A stretch of DNA of 36,475 bases from Candidatus Fibrimonadaceae bacterium (GTDB lineage Bacteria > Fibrobacterota > Fibrobacteria > Fibrobacterales > Fibrobacteraceae), in the NCBI GenBank assembly GCA_031281155.1, contig JAITFT010000072.1, positions 1 to 36,475 of the forward strand. Reading direction: 5' to 3'. Each line of letters starts with the position of its first letter. The stretch's first letter is position 1. Below the pieces are notes generated by a model. It was not told the origin of the DNA. It did no database searches and saw only the letters and a program-made list of their open reading frames with translations. This document shows positions 8,784-16,836 of this stretch, one piece after another. A program made the translations under genes and the position numbers.

Positions 8784-9392
8784 ATGTTATTTGAATTACC
8801 TAAATTGCCTTACTCGTTTAACGAGCTTGAACCTCATTATGATGCTGCCACAGTAGAAATCCACTACTCAAAGCACCATGCTGCTTACACAACAAATTTA
8901 AACAAAGCTGTTGAAGCGGCAGGGTGGCAGGGCAAGAGCATAATGGAAATTTTAACCAGCTTAGAGCTTGCTCCTAAGCCACAGCAGGCGGCTTTAAGAA
9001 ACCATGGTGGCGGTTATCACAACCACTGCCTGTTTTGGGAGTCTCTTAGCCCTAAAGGCACAGGCAAGGCCATTGGCGAACTGGCCAAAGCGATAGATGC
9101 CAAGTGGGGAAATTTTGAAGCTTTTGCTGAAGCATTTACAGCGTATGCCATGGGGCATTTCGGCTCTGGCTGGGCTTGGCTTGTGAAAAACAAGGCAGGA
9201 GAATTGGAAATTGTCGATACTCACGATCAAATCAGCCCCATCAGCTTGGGCTTTAAGCCTATAACGGTTATTGATGTTTGGGAGCACGCCTATTATTTAA
9301 AGTATAAAAATCTGCGCGCAGATTGGATAAAGGCGTGGTGGAATATAGCAGACTGGGAGAAAGCGGAGAAGAGATTTCTATCAAAAGAATAA
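8784..9392 (+). CDS. sodB: Superoxide dismutase, Fe/Mn family
   Basis: This enzyme dismutates superoxide in the cytoplasm. The 202-aa length is typical. Metal ligands are H27 (EIHYSKHH), H81 (HNHCLFW), D164 and H168 (DVWEHAYY). Metal-type indicators lean to manganese or cambialistic: the DTHDQISP segment puts Gln149 where MnSOD has its ANQDSP glutamine, and Gly is at the position equivalent to 77. The symbol sodB is used for the family; sodA would also be defensible. The promoter sits 6 bases upstream, so the mRNA is probably leaderless. The MetH reactivation-domain gene begins 2 bases after the stop, so the two genes are surely co-transcribed. Confidence 0.95.
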   Translation: MLFELPKLPYSFNELEPHYDAATVEIHYSKHHAAYTTNLNKAVEAAGWQGKSIMEILTSLELAPKPQQAALRNHGGGYHNHCLFWESLSPKGTGKAIGELAKAIDAKWGNFEAFAEAFTAYAMGHFGSGWAWLVKNKAGELEIVDTHDQISPISLGFKPITVIDVWEHAYYLKYKNLRADWIKAWWNIADWEKAEKRFLSKE

Positions 9393-9394
9393 AG

Positions 9395-10198
9395 ATGACT
9401 CCTCCTTTTCTTGGCATTAAAACCTTTCTTGATATGGACTTGGAGGCCATTATCCCTTTAATAAATTGGAAAATGTATTTTGGGGCTTGGGACTTAAGGC
9501 CTGCTCAATATACCGAAGAGCATAAAAGCTTGGAAAGCGACTCCCGCATTTTATTGAAAGAAATCGTAGAGAAAAAGTTGCTAAGAGCTGCCGCAGTAAT
9601 AGGCTTCTTTGAAGTGCAGAGAATTGGCGACTCTCTTTCTGTTTTAGAAAAGGAAAAAGGCGAGCTTGCAAAGCTACATTTTTTAAGGCAGCAAAAAGCC
9701 CAAGAATGCGGTAACTTCCTTAGCATGGCAGATTTTTTCAACCCAAAGGAAAAAGATTTCATAGGGCTTTTCGTTGCCACCGCAGGCATTGGGGCAAGCG
9801 AAGCAAGGCAAAAATTCACTGAAAGCAACGACGATTACTCCGCCATAATGCTAGGGCTTTTGGCAGACCGCCTGGCAGAAGCCTTAACAGAAAAACTGCA
9901 CAGAGACATTCTAGGCGGCATTGGAATTAGAGCTGCGCCTGGTTACCCTGCCACCCCAGACCACACAGAAAAAGCAACTATATGGAAGCTCCTGCAACCG
10001 GAAAAAAACATAGGGCTAAAACTAACCGAAAACTACGTGATGGTTCCGGCAGCCTCCGAATGCGGCTACTTTGCGGCAAACCCGAAGAGCCGCTACTTCA
10101 AGCTAGGCAATATCGGCGAAGACCAACTAGCAGACTACGCCTCACGCAAAGCCATGAGCACAAAAGAGTTAAAAAAATGGCTAATCGTTAACCATTAA
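9395..10198 (+). CDS. Stand-alone methionine synthase (MetH) reactivation domain protein
   Basis: This 267-aa protein matches the C-terminal AdoMet-binding activation domain of cobalamin-dependent methionine synthase. The diagnostic motif RAAPGYPATPDHTEK lies at 179-193, followed by VPAASECGYFAANPKSRYF at about 217-235. In MetH this domain binds S-adenosylmethionine and reductively remethylates inactive cob(II)alamin. Here it is a separate polypeptide, and the catalytic MetH domains are not in this window. The frame stays open upstream to 9323, but ATG 9395, 2 bases after the sodB stop, starts exactly at the domain (MTPPFLGIKTF). The gene follows sodB, which suggests a link between oxidative stress and cobalamin reactivation. 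Its last 18 bases overlap the convergent adk gene. Confidence 0.88.
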   Translation: MTPPFLGIKTFLDMDLEAIIPLINWKMYFGAWDLRPAQYTEEHKSLESDSRILLKEIVEKKLLRAAAVIGFFEVQRIGDSLSVLEKEKGELAKLHFLRQQKAQECGNFLSMADFFNPKEKDFIGLFVATAGIGASEARQKFTESNDDYSAIMLGLLADRLAEALTEKLHRDILGGIGIRAAPGYPATPDHTEKATIWKLLQPEKNIGLKLTENYVMVPAASECGYFAANPKSRYFKLGNIGEDQLADYASRKAMSTKELKKWLIVNH

Positions 10199-10762
10199 AT
10201 ACGCACCCAACGTATCCCTAAGTGCTGCATTTGGGCTTTGGTTGCCGTTGATTTTTGTTATTAGAGAGCTGTCGTAGGCACTTAGAACGGCGGCGGTTTT
10301 GGTTTCGTATTCTTTTAAACGAGCGCGGATAACGGATTCATCGGCATCGTCTTTGCGGCCTTCGATTTTCGCTCTTCTAAGCAAACGCTCAACTATAACG
10401 GAATCGTCGGGAACATCGAGAACAAAAACGTGTTTTACATTTACAACACTTTTAATCAAGTCTGCCTGCGCAACTGTGCGGGGAATGCCGTCTAGCAAAA
10501 AATAATCCTTTTCGGGATCGAATTTATTTGTGTCCACCAAACCATTAACATAGCGTGAGAAAATCTGAATTGTGACTTCATCGGGAACCAATTTGCCTGC
10601 TCCGGCATAGCTTGCAAACAACTTGCCACTTTCGCTAGCAGGCGAAAGCCCCCGAAAAATATCACCCGTAGAAAGGTGCTTCACGCCAGTAACCGCTGCC
10701 AATTTAGCTCCTACTGTTCCCTTGCCAGACCCTGGCGGCCCAAAAATCAAAAATGCATTCAT
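10181..10762 (-). CDS. adk: Adenylate kinase (short form)
   Basis: Adenylate kinase catalyses ATP + AMP to 2 ADP. The start is ATG 10762, giving 193 aa; an upstream extension in frame lies inside folD and lacks homology. The P-loop GPPGSGKGT is at 8-16, and STGDIFR and [13 protein letters not shown] mark the AMP site. The lid is [20 protein letters not shown], the short form without a zinc-binding LID. The gene starts 4 bases inside the folD stop (ATGA). It also has its own TAYATT box inside the last folD codons, 6 bases before ATG. So it is probably made both from folD read-through and as a leaderless transcript. The 3' end overlaps the convergent MetH-domain gene by 18 bases. Confidence 0.94.
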   Translation of the reverse strand: MNAFLIFGPPGSGKGTVGAKLAAVTGVKHLSTGDIFRGLSPASESGKLFASYAGAGKLVPDEVTIQIFSRYVNGLVDTNKFDPEKDYFLLDGIPRTVAQADLIKSVVNVKHVFVLDVPDDSVIVERLLRRAKIEGRKDDADESVIRARLKEYETKTAAVLSAYDSSLITKINGNQSPNAALRDTLGAYLMVND

Positions 10763-11607
10763 AGCACTAATGTAGAAATTTCGCCAACACCCACGCTCTC
10801 CACTGTCTGCTGAATTAATGTAGCAATGGTCATGGGGCCCACGCCGCCTGGCACCGGCGTGTAAGCGGAGCATACAGAAGCCAAACCCTCTTTTTGAATA
10901 TCGCCAATGCCGCCGTTGTGATAGCCTGCATCAATAGCTACCACGCCTTTTTTTAGCCACTCGGTTTTGATAAATTCGGGGATTCCAACTGCGCCAACAA
11001 CAATGTCTGCTTGCTTGATAAAACTTGGCAAACTTTGCGTTTTGCTATGGCAAATTGTAACCGTGCAGTTTTTATTTAAAAGCATTGCTGCCATTGGCTT
11101 TCCTAAAATTGCGCTCCTGCCTATTACAACGGCATGCTTGCCTTCTAGCGGAATTTTATAATGTTCTAAAAGCGTAATTATGCCCTTTGGCGTTGCAGAG
11201 CCATAGGCTCGCTCACCCATGCTCATTAAGCCGAAACCCAAACTTGTAACGCCGTCCACATCTTTTTCGATTGAAATTGCATCAAAGCATTTTCGCTCAT
11301 CTATTTGCTTGGGAACAGGGTGCTGCAATAAAATTCCGCGCACTAGAGGATTTTCGTTTAGCTCTTTTATTTTCTTTAGCAACTCTTCTGTTGTAGTTGA
11401 AGCGGGGAGCAGCACGGGCAGGCTTTCCAAGCCTACCCTTTTGCAGGCATTGCCTTTCATCTTTACATAAGTTGCGCTGGAAGGATCGTCGCCAACTAAA
11501 ATTGTGGCCAAAACAGGCATGCTGCCTGTTTTCTGGATTGCCGCCTGCACACGCTCCTTTAATTCCTGTTCAATTTGCGTAGCTAAAAATTTTCCGTCTA
11601 AAATCAT
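10759..11607 (-). CDS. folD: Bifunctional methylenetetrahydrofolate dehydrogenase/cyclohydrolase
   Basis: FolD interconverts 5,10-methylene-THF and 10-formyl-THF. It is 282 aa, a usual length. The catalytic Tyr-Lys pair lies in [15 protein letters not shown] (Y47, K51). The QHPVPK segment replaces the commoner QLPLPK, and [12 protein letters not shown] follows. The NADP-binding [14 protein letters not shown] and the C-terminal [14 protein letters not shown] signature are present. The start ATG 11607 has no Shine-Dalgarno. TATATT at 11616-11621 is 8 bases upstream, so the mRNA is likely leaderless. It is the first gene of folD-adk and is divergent from the Toprim protein. The last six codons contain the adk promoter element. 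Confidence 0.96.
   Translation of the reverse strand: MILDGKFLATQIEQELKERVQAAIQKTGSMPVLATILVGDDPSSATYVKMKGNACKRVGLESLPVLLPASTTTEELLKKIKELNENPLVRGILLQHPVPKQIDERKCFDAISIEKDVDGVTSLGFGLMSMGERAYGSATPKGIITLLEHYKIPLEGKHAVVIGRSAILGKPMAAMLLNKNCTVTICHSKTQSLPSFIKQADIVVGAVGIPEFIKTEWLKKGVVAIDAGYHNGGIGDIQKEGLASVCSAYTPVPGGVGPMTIATLIQQTVESVGVGEISTLVL
10769..10774 (-). promoter_or_regulatory. Internal -10 element for adk (TACATT) inside folD
   Basis: The minus strand reads AAATTTCTACATTAGTGCTATG. The hexamer ends 6 bases before the adk ATG and lies within the codons for the folD C-terminus EISTLVL. Spacing and sequence match the leaderless class. Confidence 0.6.
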
Positions 11608-11615
11608 AAAGAGAA

Positions 11616-11621
11616 AATATA
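11616..11621 (-). promoter_or_regulatory. -10 element of folD (TATATT), leaderless class
   Basis: The minus strand reads AATTTTATATTTTCTCTTTATG, with 8 bases between hexamer and ATG and no Shine-Dalgarno. Confidence 0.6.
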
Positions 11622-11628
11622 AAATTGC

Positions 11629-11634
11629 TAAATT
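11629..11634 (+). promoter_or_regulatory. Candidate -10 (TAAATT) of the Toprim gene
   Basis: GCTAAATTTCAATTGTATG places a TAYATT-like hexamer 8 bases before ATG 11643, the leaderless spacing. If used, it rules out the in-frame TTG at 11625 as start. It is a weaker match than the others. Confidence 0.4.
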
Positions 11635-11642
11635 TCAATTGT

Positions 11643-12698
11643 ATGCTAAGCTCCGATGAGTTAAAGAGGTTAAAATCCGAGCTTTCAATAACGGTTGTTG
11701 CTAGGAGGCTCGGGTTGCAGGTTGCGCGTGGGCGCTTTCGTTGTTTTTTTTCAGAACGACATGCGCATGGAGACAGAACGCCCTCTGTTAGCATAAACGA
11801 GGAAAAGGGCTACTTTAAATGCTTTGTGTGCGAAGATGTAAAAGGCGATGTAATTTCCCTCGTTCAAATGAATTTAGGAACAACCTTTCCAGAAGCCATA
11901 AAATGGCTGTGCGGAGACGCTCCTTCAATAAAAAGAGATATGCAAGGCATACGAAGATTCACAGCGGGTTATTCAAAGAAAAAAGAACAGGAAGCAACAG
12001 AGCAACCGAAATTTTTCAAAGAGAAAATTTTATTCGATTTTTTAAAATTGCTTTCCCCAATTCCCTTAAACAGCCGTGCTGCTTGGTGGCTTGCAAACAG
12101 GCGAATTTACAAAGCTGTTTGGGATAAAGTTCTCTTGAGGCTTTTGGACGACTACCATCGCGTAAGCCGTGAGCTTCTTAAACTGCATTCCGTGGAAACT
12201 TTGCAAGAAGCGGGCTTGTTTAACAGCCAGGGAATTTTGCGATACGGCAAACATCCGCTTATAATTCCATATATAGATGAGCAACGGCGGCCTTTCACCT
12301 TTCAAGCGAGAGCATTGGATAAAAGCATTGCGCCAAAGGAATTGAATTTTGGTGCTCCAATTCCGTTTCCATATAACAAAGCCGCTCTTGACGGAGAGCC
12401 AGGAATAATTTACCTGTGCGAAGGAGCCATAGATGCCTTAACGCTTTTAACTTATGGCTTTAATGCAGTTGGCATTCCAGGAGCAAATATTTTTAAGCCA
12501 GAATGGGTGGAAATGTTCAAAAATAAAAAAATCATATTGTGCTTGGATAACGATGAACCTGGCAGAGCTGGAGAGAAACGCATTTCTGCGCTCTTTCAGC
12601 AAGCTGGTTTTGAAACATATTCCTTTGGAGTTTTGCCAGAGGGCGCAGATATAAATTCGTGGTATCGGGACAAATCCACCCAAAATCACGCAAAATAA
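11643..12698 (+). CDS. Short DnaG-like protein: CHC2 zinc finger plus Toprim domain
   Basis: This protein of about 351 aa has the front half of bacterial primase. Zinc ligands are probably C34, H42, C60 and C63. The H-x17-C-x2-C part is canonical, and HGDRTPS aligns with the HxxKTPS of DnaG. However, C34 and H42 are seven residues apart instead of two, an insertion of five. A Toprim domain follows with LCEGAIDALTLL (Glu motif) and CLDNDEPGRAGEKR (DxD motif). There is no C-terminal helicase-binding domain, and the length is well below the roughly 600 aa of a housekeeping DnaG. It is therefore likely a second, accessory primase-like protein, as found in phage or plasmid remnants, or a lineage-specific DNA-processing enzyme. 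It starts 35 bases from the divergent folD start. trxB follows with its own promoter. Confidence 0.8.
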   Translation: MLSSDELKRLKSELSITVVARRLGLQVARGRFRCFFSERHAHGDRTPSVSINEEKGYFKCFVCEDVKGDVISLVQMNLGTTFPEAIKWLCGDAPSIKRDMQGIRRFTAGYSKKKEQEATEQPKFFKEKILFDFLKLLSPIPLNSRAAWWLANRRIYKAVWDKVLLRLLDDYHRVSRELLKLHSVETLQEAGLFNSQGILRYGKHPLIIPYIDEQRRPFTFQARALDKSIAPKELNFGAPIPFPYNKAALDGEPGIIYLCEGAIDALTLLTYGFNAVGIPGANIFKPEWVEMFKNKKIILCLDNDEPGRAGEKRISALFQQAGFETYSFGVLPEGADINSWYRDKSTQNHAK

Positions 12699-12721
12699 CC
12701 TCAAAGCCTGTAAAAAAAATG

Positions 12722-12727
12722 TATATT
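12722..12727 (+). promoter_or_regulatory. -10 element of trxB (TATATT), leaderless class
   Basis: AATGTATATTTACCCCTATG: the hexamer ends 7 bases before ATG 12735, with no Shine-Dalgarno. Confidence 0.65.
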
Positions 12728-12734
12728 TACCCCT

Positions 12735-13691
12735 ATGATCGAAGACGTAATCATCATAGGCTCAGGCCCAGCGGCTCACACCGCTGGCATCTACTTGGGC
12801 AGAGCAAAGCGGAACCCTCTGATGTTCGAGGGCTTTATGGCAGGCGGCATTGCTGCAGGCGGGCAGCTTACCACCACAGATAGCATTGAGAATTTTCCAG
12901 GCTTTGCAAACGGAATTTCAGGCGGTGATCTTATGGAGCAAATGCGTGAGCAATCTTTGAATAATTCAGCGCGCATTTTAACGGAAACAGTTAGCTCCGT
13001 TGATTTATCCAAAAAACCTTTTACATTAACGCTGGAAAGCGGCGAAAGCGCAGAAGCGAAAAGCATAATAGTCGCAACAGGGGCAACGGCAAAGGTTTTG
13101 GATATTCCGGGCAGCAAGGAATTTTGGCAAAAGGGAATTTCCGCCTGCGCGGTATGCGATGGCGCTCTGCCTATTTTCAGAAATAAAGTAATTGCCGTTG
13201 TAGGCGGCGGAGATACCGCTATGGAAGAAGCGGAATTTCTTTCCAAATTCGCAAGCGAAGTAGTGCTTATTCATCGCAGAGATAAATTCAGAGCAAGCCA
13301 CGTTTTGCAAGAGAGAATAAAAAGTAACCCAAAAATAAAAATTATGTGGAATAGCATTCCAGTAGAATTGAAAGGCAGCAAATTTCTGGAATCTGCGGTT
13401 TTGCAAGATACTGTTAACGGCGAGCAAAAGAGCCTTGAGGTTTCTGGGCTTTTCTATGCGATTGGGCATAAACCGAACACGGATTTTTTAGGCGGCCAGT
13501 TGAAATTAAATGAGCAGGGATTTATTATAACAGAACCTGGTAGCACAAAAACAAATGTAGAAGGAGTCTTTGCTGCTGGCGATGTTCAAAATCCGCATCG
13601 CCGCCAAGCGGTTATTGCGGCGGGTTCCGGTTGTTTGGCAGCCCTTGAATGTGAGGAATGGCTGTCTTTAAACAGCGAGAGGGCATGGTAG
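12735..13691 (+). CDS. trxB: Thioredoxin reductase
   Basis: This NADPH-dependent flavoenzyme reduces thioredoxin. It is 318 aa. The FAD-binding GSGPAAHTAGIY is near the N-terminus, the redox-active pair C138-A-V-C141 lies in ACAVCDGA, and GGGDTAMEEA with HRRDKFRAS marks NADPH binding. GVFAAGDVQ closes the FAD site. The EGFMAGGIAAGGQLTTT segment resembles the plant/fungal-type low-Mr reductase. The gene is probably leaderless. Its stop lies 7 bases inside the start region of the PorQ-like gene (ATGGTAG), so trxB, the PorQ-like and the TonB-like genes form one operon that joins redox control to envelope functions. Confidence 0.95.
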   Translation: MIEDVIIIGSGPAAHTAGIYLGRAKRNPLMFEGFMAGGIAAGGQLTTTDSIENFPGFANGISGGDLMEQMREQSLNNSARILTETVSSVDLSKKPFTLTLESGESAEAKSIIVATGATAKVLDIPGSKEFWQKGISACAVCDGALPIFRNKVIAVVGGGDTAMEEAEFLSKFASEVVLIHRRDKFRASHVLQERIKSNPKIKIMWNSIPVELKGSKFLESAVLQDTVNGEQKSLEVSGLFYAIGHKPNTDFLGGQLKLNEQGFIITEPGSTKTNVEGVFAAGDVQNPHRRQAVIAAGSGCLAALECEEWLSLNSERAW

Positions 13692-14665
13692 TGCGTTTTT
13701 CATTATTTGTTCTTTTGCTCTTTGCCGCTTCGCATGCGTATTTTGGCAAAGAGAATGAAAGCTTGGCTGTTTTTGGATGGGTTTCGCTTTTGCAAAGCCC
13801 GCGAACGGCTGCTTTTGAAGGGGCTGGTTCTGCATTGCAGTCTCGGGATTTCGGGGCGGCATTGATGAACCCGGCTTTGCTTTCCGGGGAGGATTTCGGC
13901 GGTGGTGCTTCCTGGCAGGGCGGTGATTTTGCGGATAATCAGGGAGTGCTGGCTTTTTCGCATAGTTTTTTAACGGGCAGAATGCAGCACACTTGGGGCT
14001 TTGTAGATAACGGCGAAGTGCCGCACTATGGCTACGATGGCGAGCCAACAGGTATTTCAAGCCACCCTATAGCCCAGTATTATGCTATAACCGCCGCTTT
14101 TCCTATGAAGCTTTTTAAGTTCGGCATAACAGGCAGATATTTTTGGGATAGATTATCGGAGGTAGATGGCGGGCAAGTGGCTATGGGGCTTGCTATGGAT
14201 TGGGGCTTTCTTTTGAACCTCAATTCTTCCCGCTATGGGCTTGCTCTTATTGGCCGTAATTTTGGCGGGTTATTTCGCCCATACACAAAAGGCGGTGAGA
14301 CCGGTTTTGCAACCATTTCAGAATTTGCCATAGGCGGCTTTTGGCGTTCAAGCCAGAATTTCACTTGGCTTCTTGAATGTTCTGCGCCACGCTATTCTCC
14401 TGCTGCTGGGAAGCTCGGTTTTGAATATCATTTTAGCGAACCGGTTTTGTTAAGAGCGGGAATTCAGAGAGAGCTTATAGATGTTTTTCGCTATGCTCGT
14501 TCTGTTTTTGATAGCAATGAAGATACTCCAAAAGCTGGTCACCATCGTTTGTTTTCCTTGGGCGCAGGCTACAAAATTAAAAGCTTTGCCTTGGATTACA
14601 GTTACAGCATGTTGATTGAGGGAATGGGGTATGAACAACGTATTGGGTTTAGCGGAAACTTTTAG
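13685..14665 (+). CDS. PorV/PorQ-like outer membrane protein
   Basis: The 326-aa protein starts at ATG 13685, which gives a clean signal peptide (MVVRFSLFVLLLFAASHAYF) with GAGAGGG upstream. An in-frame ATG at 13658 lies inside trxB and is less likely. The mature N-terminus has SPRTAAFEGAGSAL and then AALMNPALLS, the pattern that opens PorV/PorQ family barrels. The rest alternates in strand-like fashion and ends in a short aromatic strand. PorQ and PorV serve type IX secretion. This fits with the type IX-like tail on the GH53 enzyme, but the family is broad and a secretion role is inference. The gene overlaps trxB by 7 bases and is followed after 2 bases by the TonB-like gene. Confidence 0.65.
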   Translation: MVVRFSLFVLLLFAASHAYFGKENESLAVFGWVSLLQSPRTAAFEGAGSALQSRDFGAALMNPALLSGEDFGGGASWQGGDFADNQGVLAFSHSFLTGRMQHTWGFVDNGEVPHYGYDGEPTGISSHPIAQYYAITAAFPMKLFKFGITGRYFWDRLSEVDGGQVAMGLAMDWGFLLNLNSSRYGLALIGRNFGGLFRPYTKGGETGFATISEFAIGGFWRSSQNFTWLLECSAPRYSPAAGKLGFEYHFSEPVLLRAGIQRELIDVFRYARSVFDSNEDTPKAGHHRLFSLGAGYKIKSFALDYSYSMLIEGMGYEQRIGFSGNF

Positions 14666-14667
14666 CC

Positions 14668-15444
14668 ATGTATCCTGATTTTTACAACGAAAAAAATGAT
14701 TTTTTTTCAGTAATAGCTGCTTCTTTTTTATTTCATTTTGCCATTATAGCTACATTGCTTATAATGATATGGTTGCGCCCGGAAAAAGAAAAACCGCCTC
14801 CCATACCTTTTTTTGAATTGGTAAATATGGCACCGCCTCCGCCAGCTCCTCCCGAAGCAACGAGGGTTCCCGAACGGCCTCCTGAACCCATTGCCCCACC
14901 TCCGCCCCCTGAACCCATTGCGCAGCCAATTCCTGAGCCGGCCGTGCAACCCGTTCCCCAGCCCCGCCAGCCCGAACCAAGGCCGCTACCCCCTGAGCGG
15001 CCTGTGCCCACTCCGCCGGCAGCCGTGCCTACCCCAACCCCGCCAACAGAGGTGCCTACGCCTACGCCGCCGCCAATGGAAATGCCCATGGATTTGCCAA
15101 AAGACATTAGAAGGCCAGATATGGAAATGCCTGCTTTGAGGACTTTGGGAACAGTGGCTATGGATCCGCAGATGCAGGAATACCTAAACAGGTTGCTAAG
15201 GCTTATCTACCAAAACTTCAACCCTCCCGCCGGAACTGAAATTGCGCAAGGAACAAGGTCTTCCGTGCAATTTCAAATAGCGAGAAACGGCGAAATAAAC
15301 GAGGTAATTCTCCGCACTTCTTCTGGCAATTCCGTGTGGGACAGATTGGCAATGCGAGCGATTCAAATAACAAAGCCACCCCCGTTGCCACCAAGCTACG
15401 CTGCTGAAAGCCTGCCATTAATTTTTGATTTCAGGGAGCGTTAG
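14668..15444 (+). CDS. tonB: TonB-family protein
   Basis: This 258-aa protein is anchored by one N-terminal transmembrane helix (about 15-36) and carries the FELV motif soon after it (49-52). A proline-rich, Pro-Glu/Pro-Thr spacer spans about 53-150. A C-terminal TonB domain follows at about 165-258, with SVQFQIARNGEINEVILR and LPLIFDF. TonB transmits proton-motive force across the periplasm to outer membrane transporters; TolA- or AgmX-like energisers share this layout. No exbB or exbD is adjacent. Placement directly after the PorQ-like gene suggests the partner is an outer membrane complex. The convergent DUF4954 gene ends 24 bases away. Confidence 0.85.
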   Translation: MYPDFYNEKNDFFSVIAASFLFHFAIIATLLIMIWLRPEKEKPPPIPFFELVNMAPPPPAPPEATRVPERPPEPIAPPPPPEPIAQPIPEPAVQPVPQPRQPEPRPLPPERPVPTPPAAVPTPTPPTEVPTPTPPPMEMPMDLPKDIRRPDMEMPALRTLGTVAMDPQMQEYLNRLLRLIYQNFNPPAGTEIAQGTRSSVQFQIARNGEINEVILRTSSGNSVWDRLAMRAIQITKPPPLPPSYAAESLPLIFDFRER

Positions 15445-15468
15445 AGAGCAGATAAAAGGAAAGAGCGC

Positions 15469-16836
15469 TCACCCCAACCCATACACCCACCTGAAAAATT
15501 CCTCGTCCCTCGGATGAAACTCCATATAGTCGTCGAAAATTTTTTGCCCCCTTGCTTCATCTCTTTTCAAATTTTCTTCAATGCGGAAAATTATGGATTC
15601 TTTTATTTTTTTATTCTTTTTGTAAAAATCATATTCCTCAAAATATGCTTCATAAGAATCAATTATTTTTTCAATATTTTCCGAATTTATAAAATTACTC
15701 CCAAGACCCGGCAAATCTTTTTCGCTCAACACATGAGGCAATGCGCTTTTGCTCTGCAAAAAATCTTTTAGCGTGCTACAAGCATATACAACCGAATCTA
15801 AAATTGAATTTGAATACAGAAAATCCAGGTGAACATTTTCACCGCTCCTTTTATCCCATTTGTATATATTCCTGAAAACACCATAGGTATTTTTCGTATA
15901 AACCCAGCCTGGGACAATTTCATTCAAACCGCCAAAAGCAGCCTCGGAATTTTTTATTAAGCTAAAAGGAAATTTCAACCTTTGCGGAGCGCAAATCACG
16001 CCTGTGGCAATCATGGTAAAAGGTGCTTCGGAAAAATTCGCAGGGAATTTAATGCTGCACCCAAGCCCAAAATATAGCCCATATCCTGGCCTAATCTCTT
16101 GATCTGGCATTCTGCCGGTGTGGTTGCTGCCCACGTTTGCTCCATAGCCAACATTTCCCCTGCCCTCTTGCCACAACGCAGAAATCAGCAAACTGTGATG
16201 ATGAACTTGCGTTAAAGGACCAACCAGAGAATTGCAAACTTCAGCCTCGCTAATATGCGAATACGAATCTATAAAAGAAGAACGCACAATGGCATTGTCT
16301 GCTATAACACTGTTGTTTTCAACCACTGAATCCCTAAGCAAAGCACCGTTTAGAACTTCTACAGAATCGCCCAAATGCGAATTTTCAAGCGAATTTATAT
16401 TGCAAACTTTCGCTCCTCGCCCTATAACCGTGCGCTCACTCTCGCTGAATCGCCGCTTCAATATGCGGCACCCCATTTCAGTGCCAATCTTTACCTGCAG
16501 CATATCTTTATCGCAAGTGATTGAACCGGCATTGAACACCAAAGCACCTTCGCATACAACAGAACAAGATAAAAGCTTTACATCGTAAACACAAGCGTCT
16601 TCTATAACGCTTTCATTGATCCACGAATTGAAAATTCCGGTTTGAAACTGAACGCCAGCATAAATAATAACTTTGCCGGAAAAGCCATGCAACTTTATTT
16701 TGCCGGTGAATTTTGAATTGCGTATGTTTTTTGTTGTGAAGTCTTGCGCAACTCGTATATCGTTCCAATTATCGCAAACATTGCCTGCAGTTTCAAGTTC
16801 AGAGATCTCGTTTTGCATCAAGGGGCGGCGAATCAT
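15469..16836 (-). CDS. DUF4954 family protein (left-handed beta-helix type)
   Basis: This 455-aa protein matches the DUF4954 type known from Fibrobacteres, Bacteroidetes and Spirochaetes. The first 250 residues are built of short hexapeptide-like turns such as SVVENNSVIADNAIVRSSF and AEVCNSLVGPLTQVHHHSL, as in left-handed beta-helix acyl- and nucleotidyltransferases. A glycine-rich segment follows (GYGANVGSNHTGRMPDQEI), with conserved His and Asp. The C-terminal quarter is charged and helical. A sugar-phosphate or acyltransferase-like role is plausible but unproven. The start ATG 16836 overlaps the gyrA stop as ATGA, so it is translated by coupling from the gyrase message. An in-frame ATG 18 bases further in is an alternative start. 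Confidence 0.8.
   Translation of the reverse strand: MIRRPLMQNEISELETAGNVCDNWNDIRVAQDFTTKNIRNSKFTGKIKLHGFSGKVIIYAGVQFQTGIFNSWINESVIEDACVYDVKLLSCSVVCEGALVFNAGSITCDKDMLQVKIGTEMGCRILKRRFSESERTVIGRGAKVCNINSLENSHLGDSVEVLNGALLRDSVVENNSVIADNAIVRSSFIDSYSHISEAEVCNSLVGPLTQVHHHSLLISALWQEGRGNVGYGANVGSNHTGRMPDQEIRPGYGLYFGLGCSIKFPANFSEAPFTMIATGVICAPQRLKFPFSLIKNSEAAFGGLNEIVPGWVYTKNTYGVFRNIYKWDKRSGENVHLDFLYSNSILDSVVYACSTLKDFLQSKSALPHVLSEKDLPGLGSNFINSENIEKIIDSYEAYFEEYDFYKKNKKIKESIIFRIEENLKRDEARGQKIFDDYMEFHPRDEEFFRWVYGLG

Noticed and set aside
9323-9394. Longer start of the MetH reactivation protein inside sodB
   Set aside because: The extra residues are the shifted frame of sodB; the domain begins at ATG 9395, right after the sodB stop.
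14733-15107. Glycine-rich 124-aa open frame on the minus strand
   Set aside because: It is the antisense shadow of the proline-rich spacer of the TonB-like gene.
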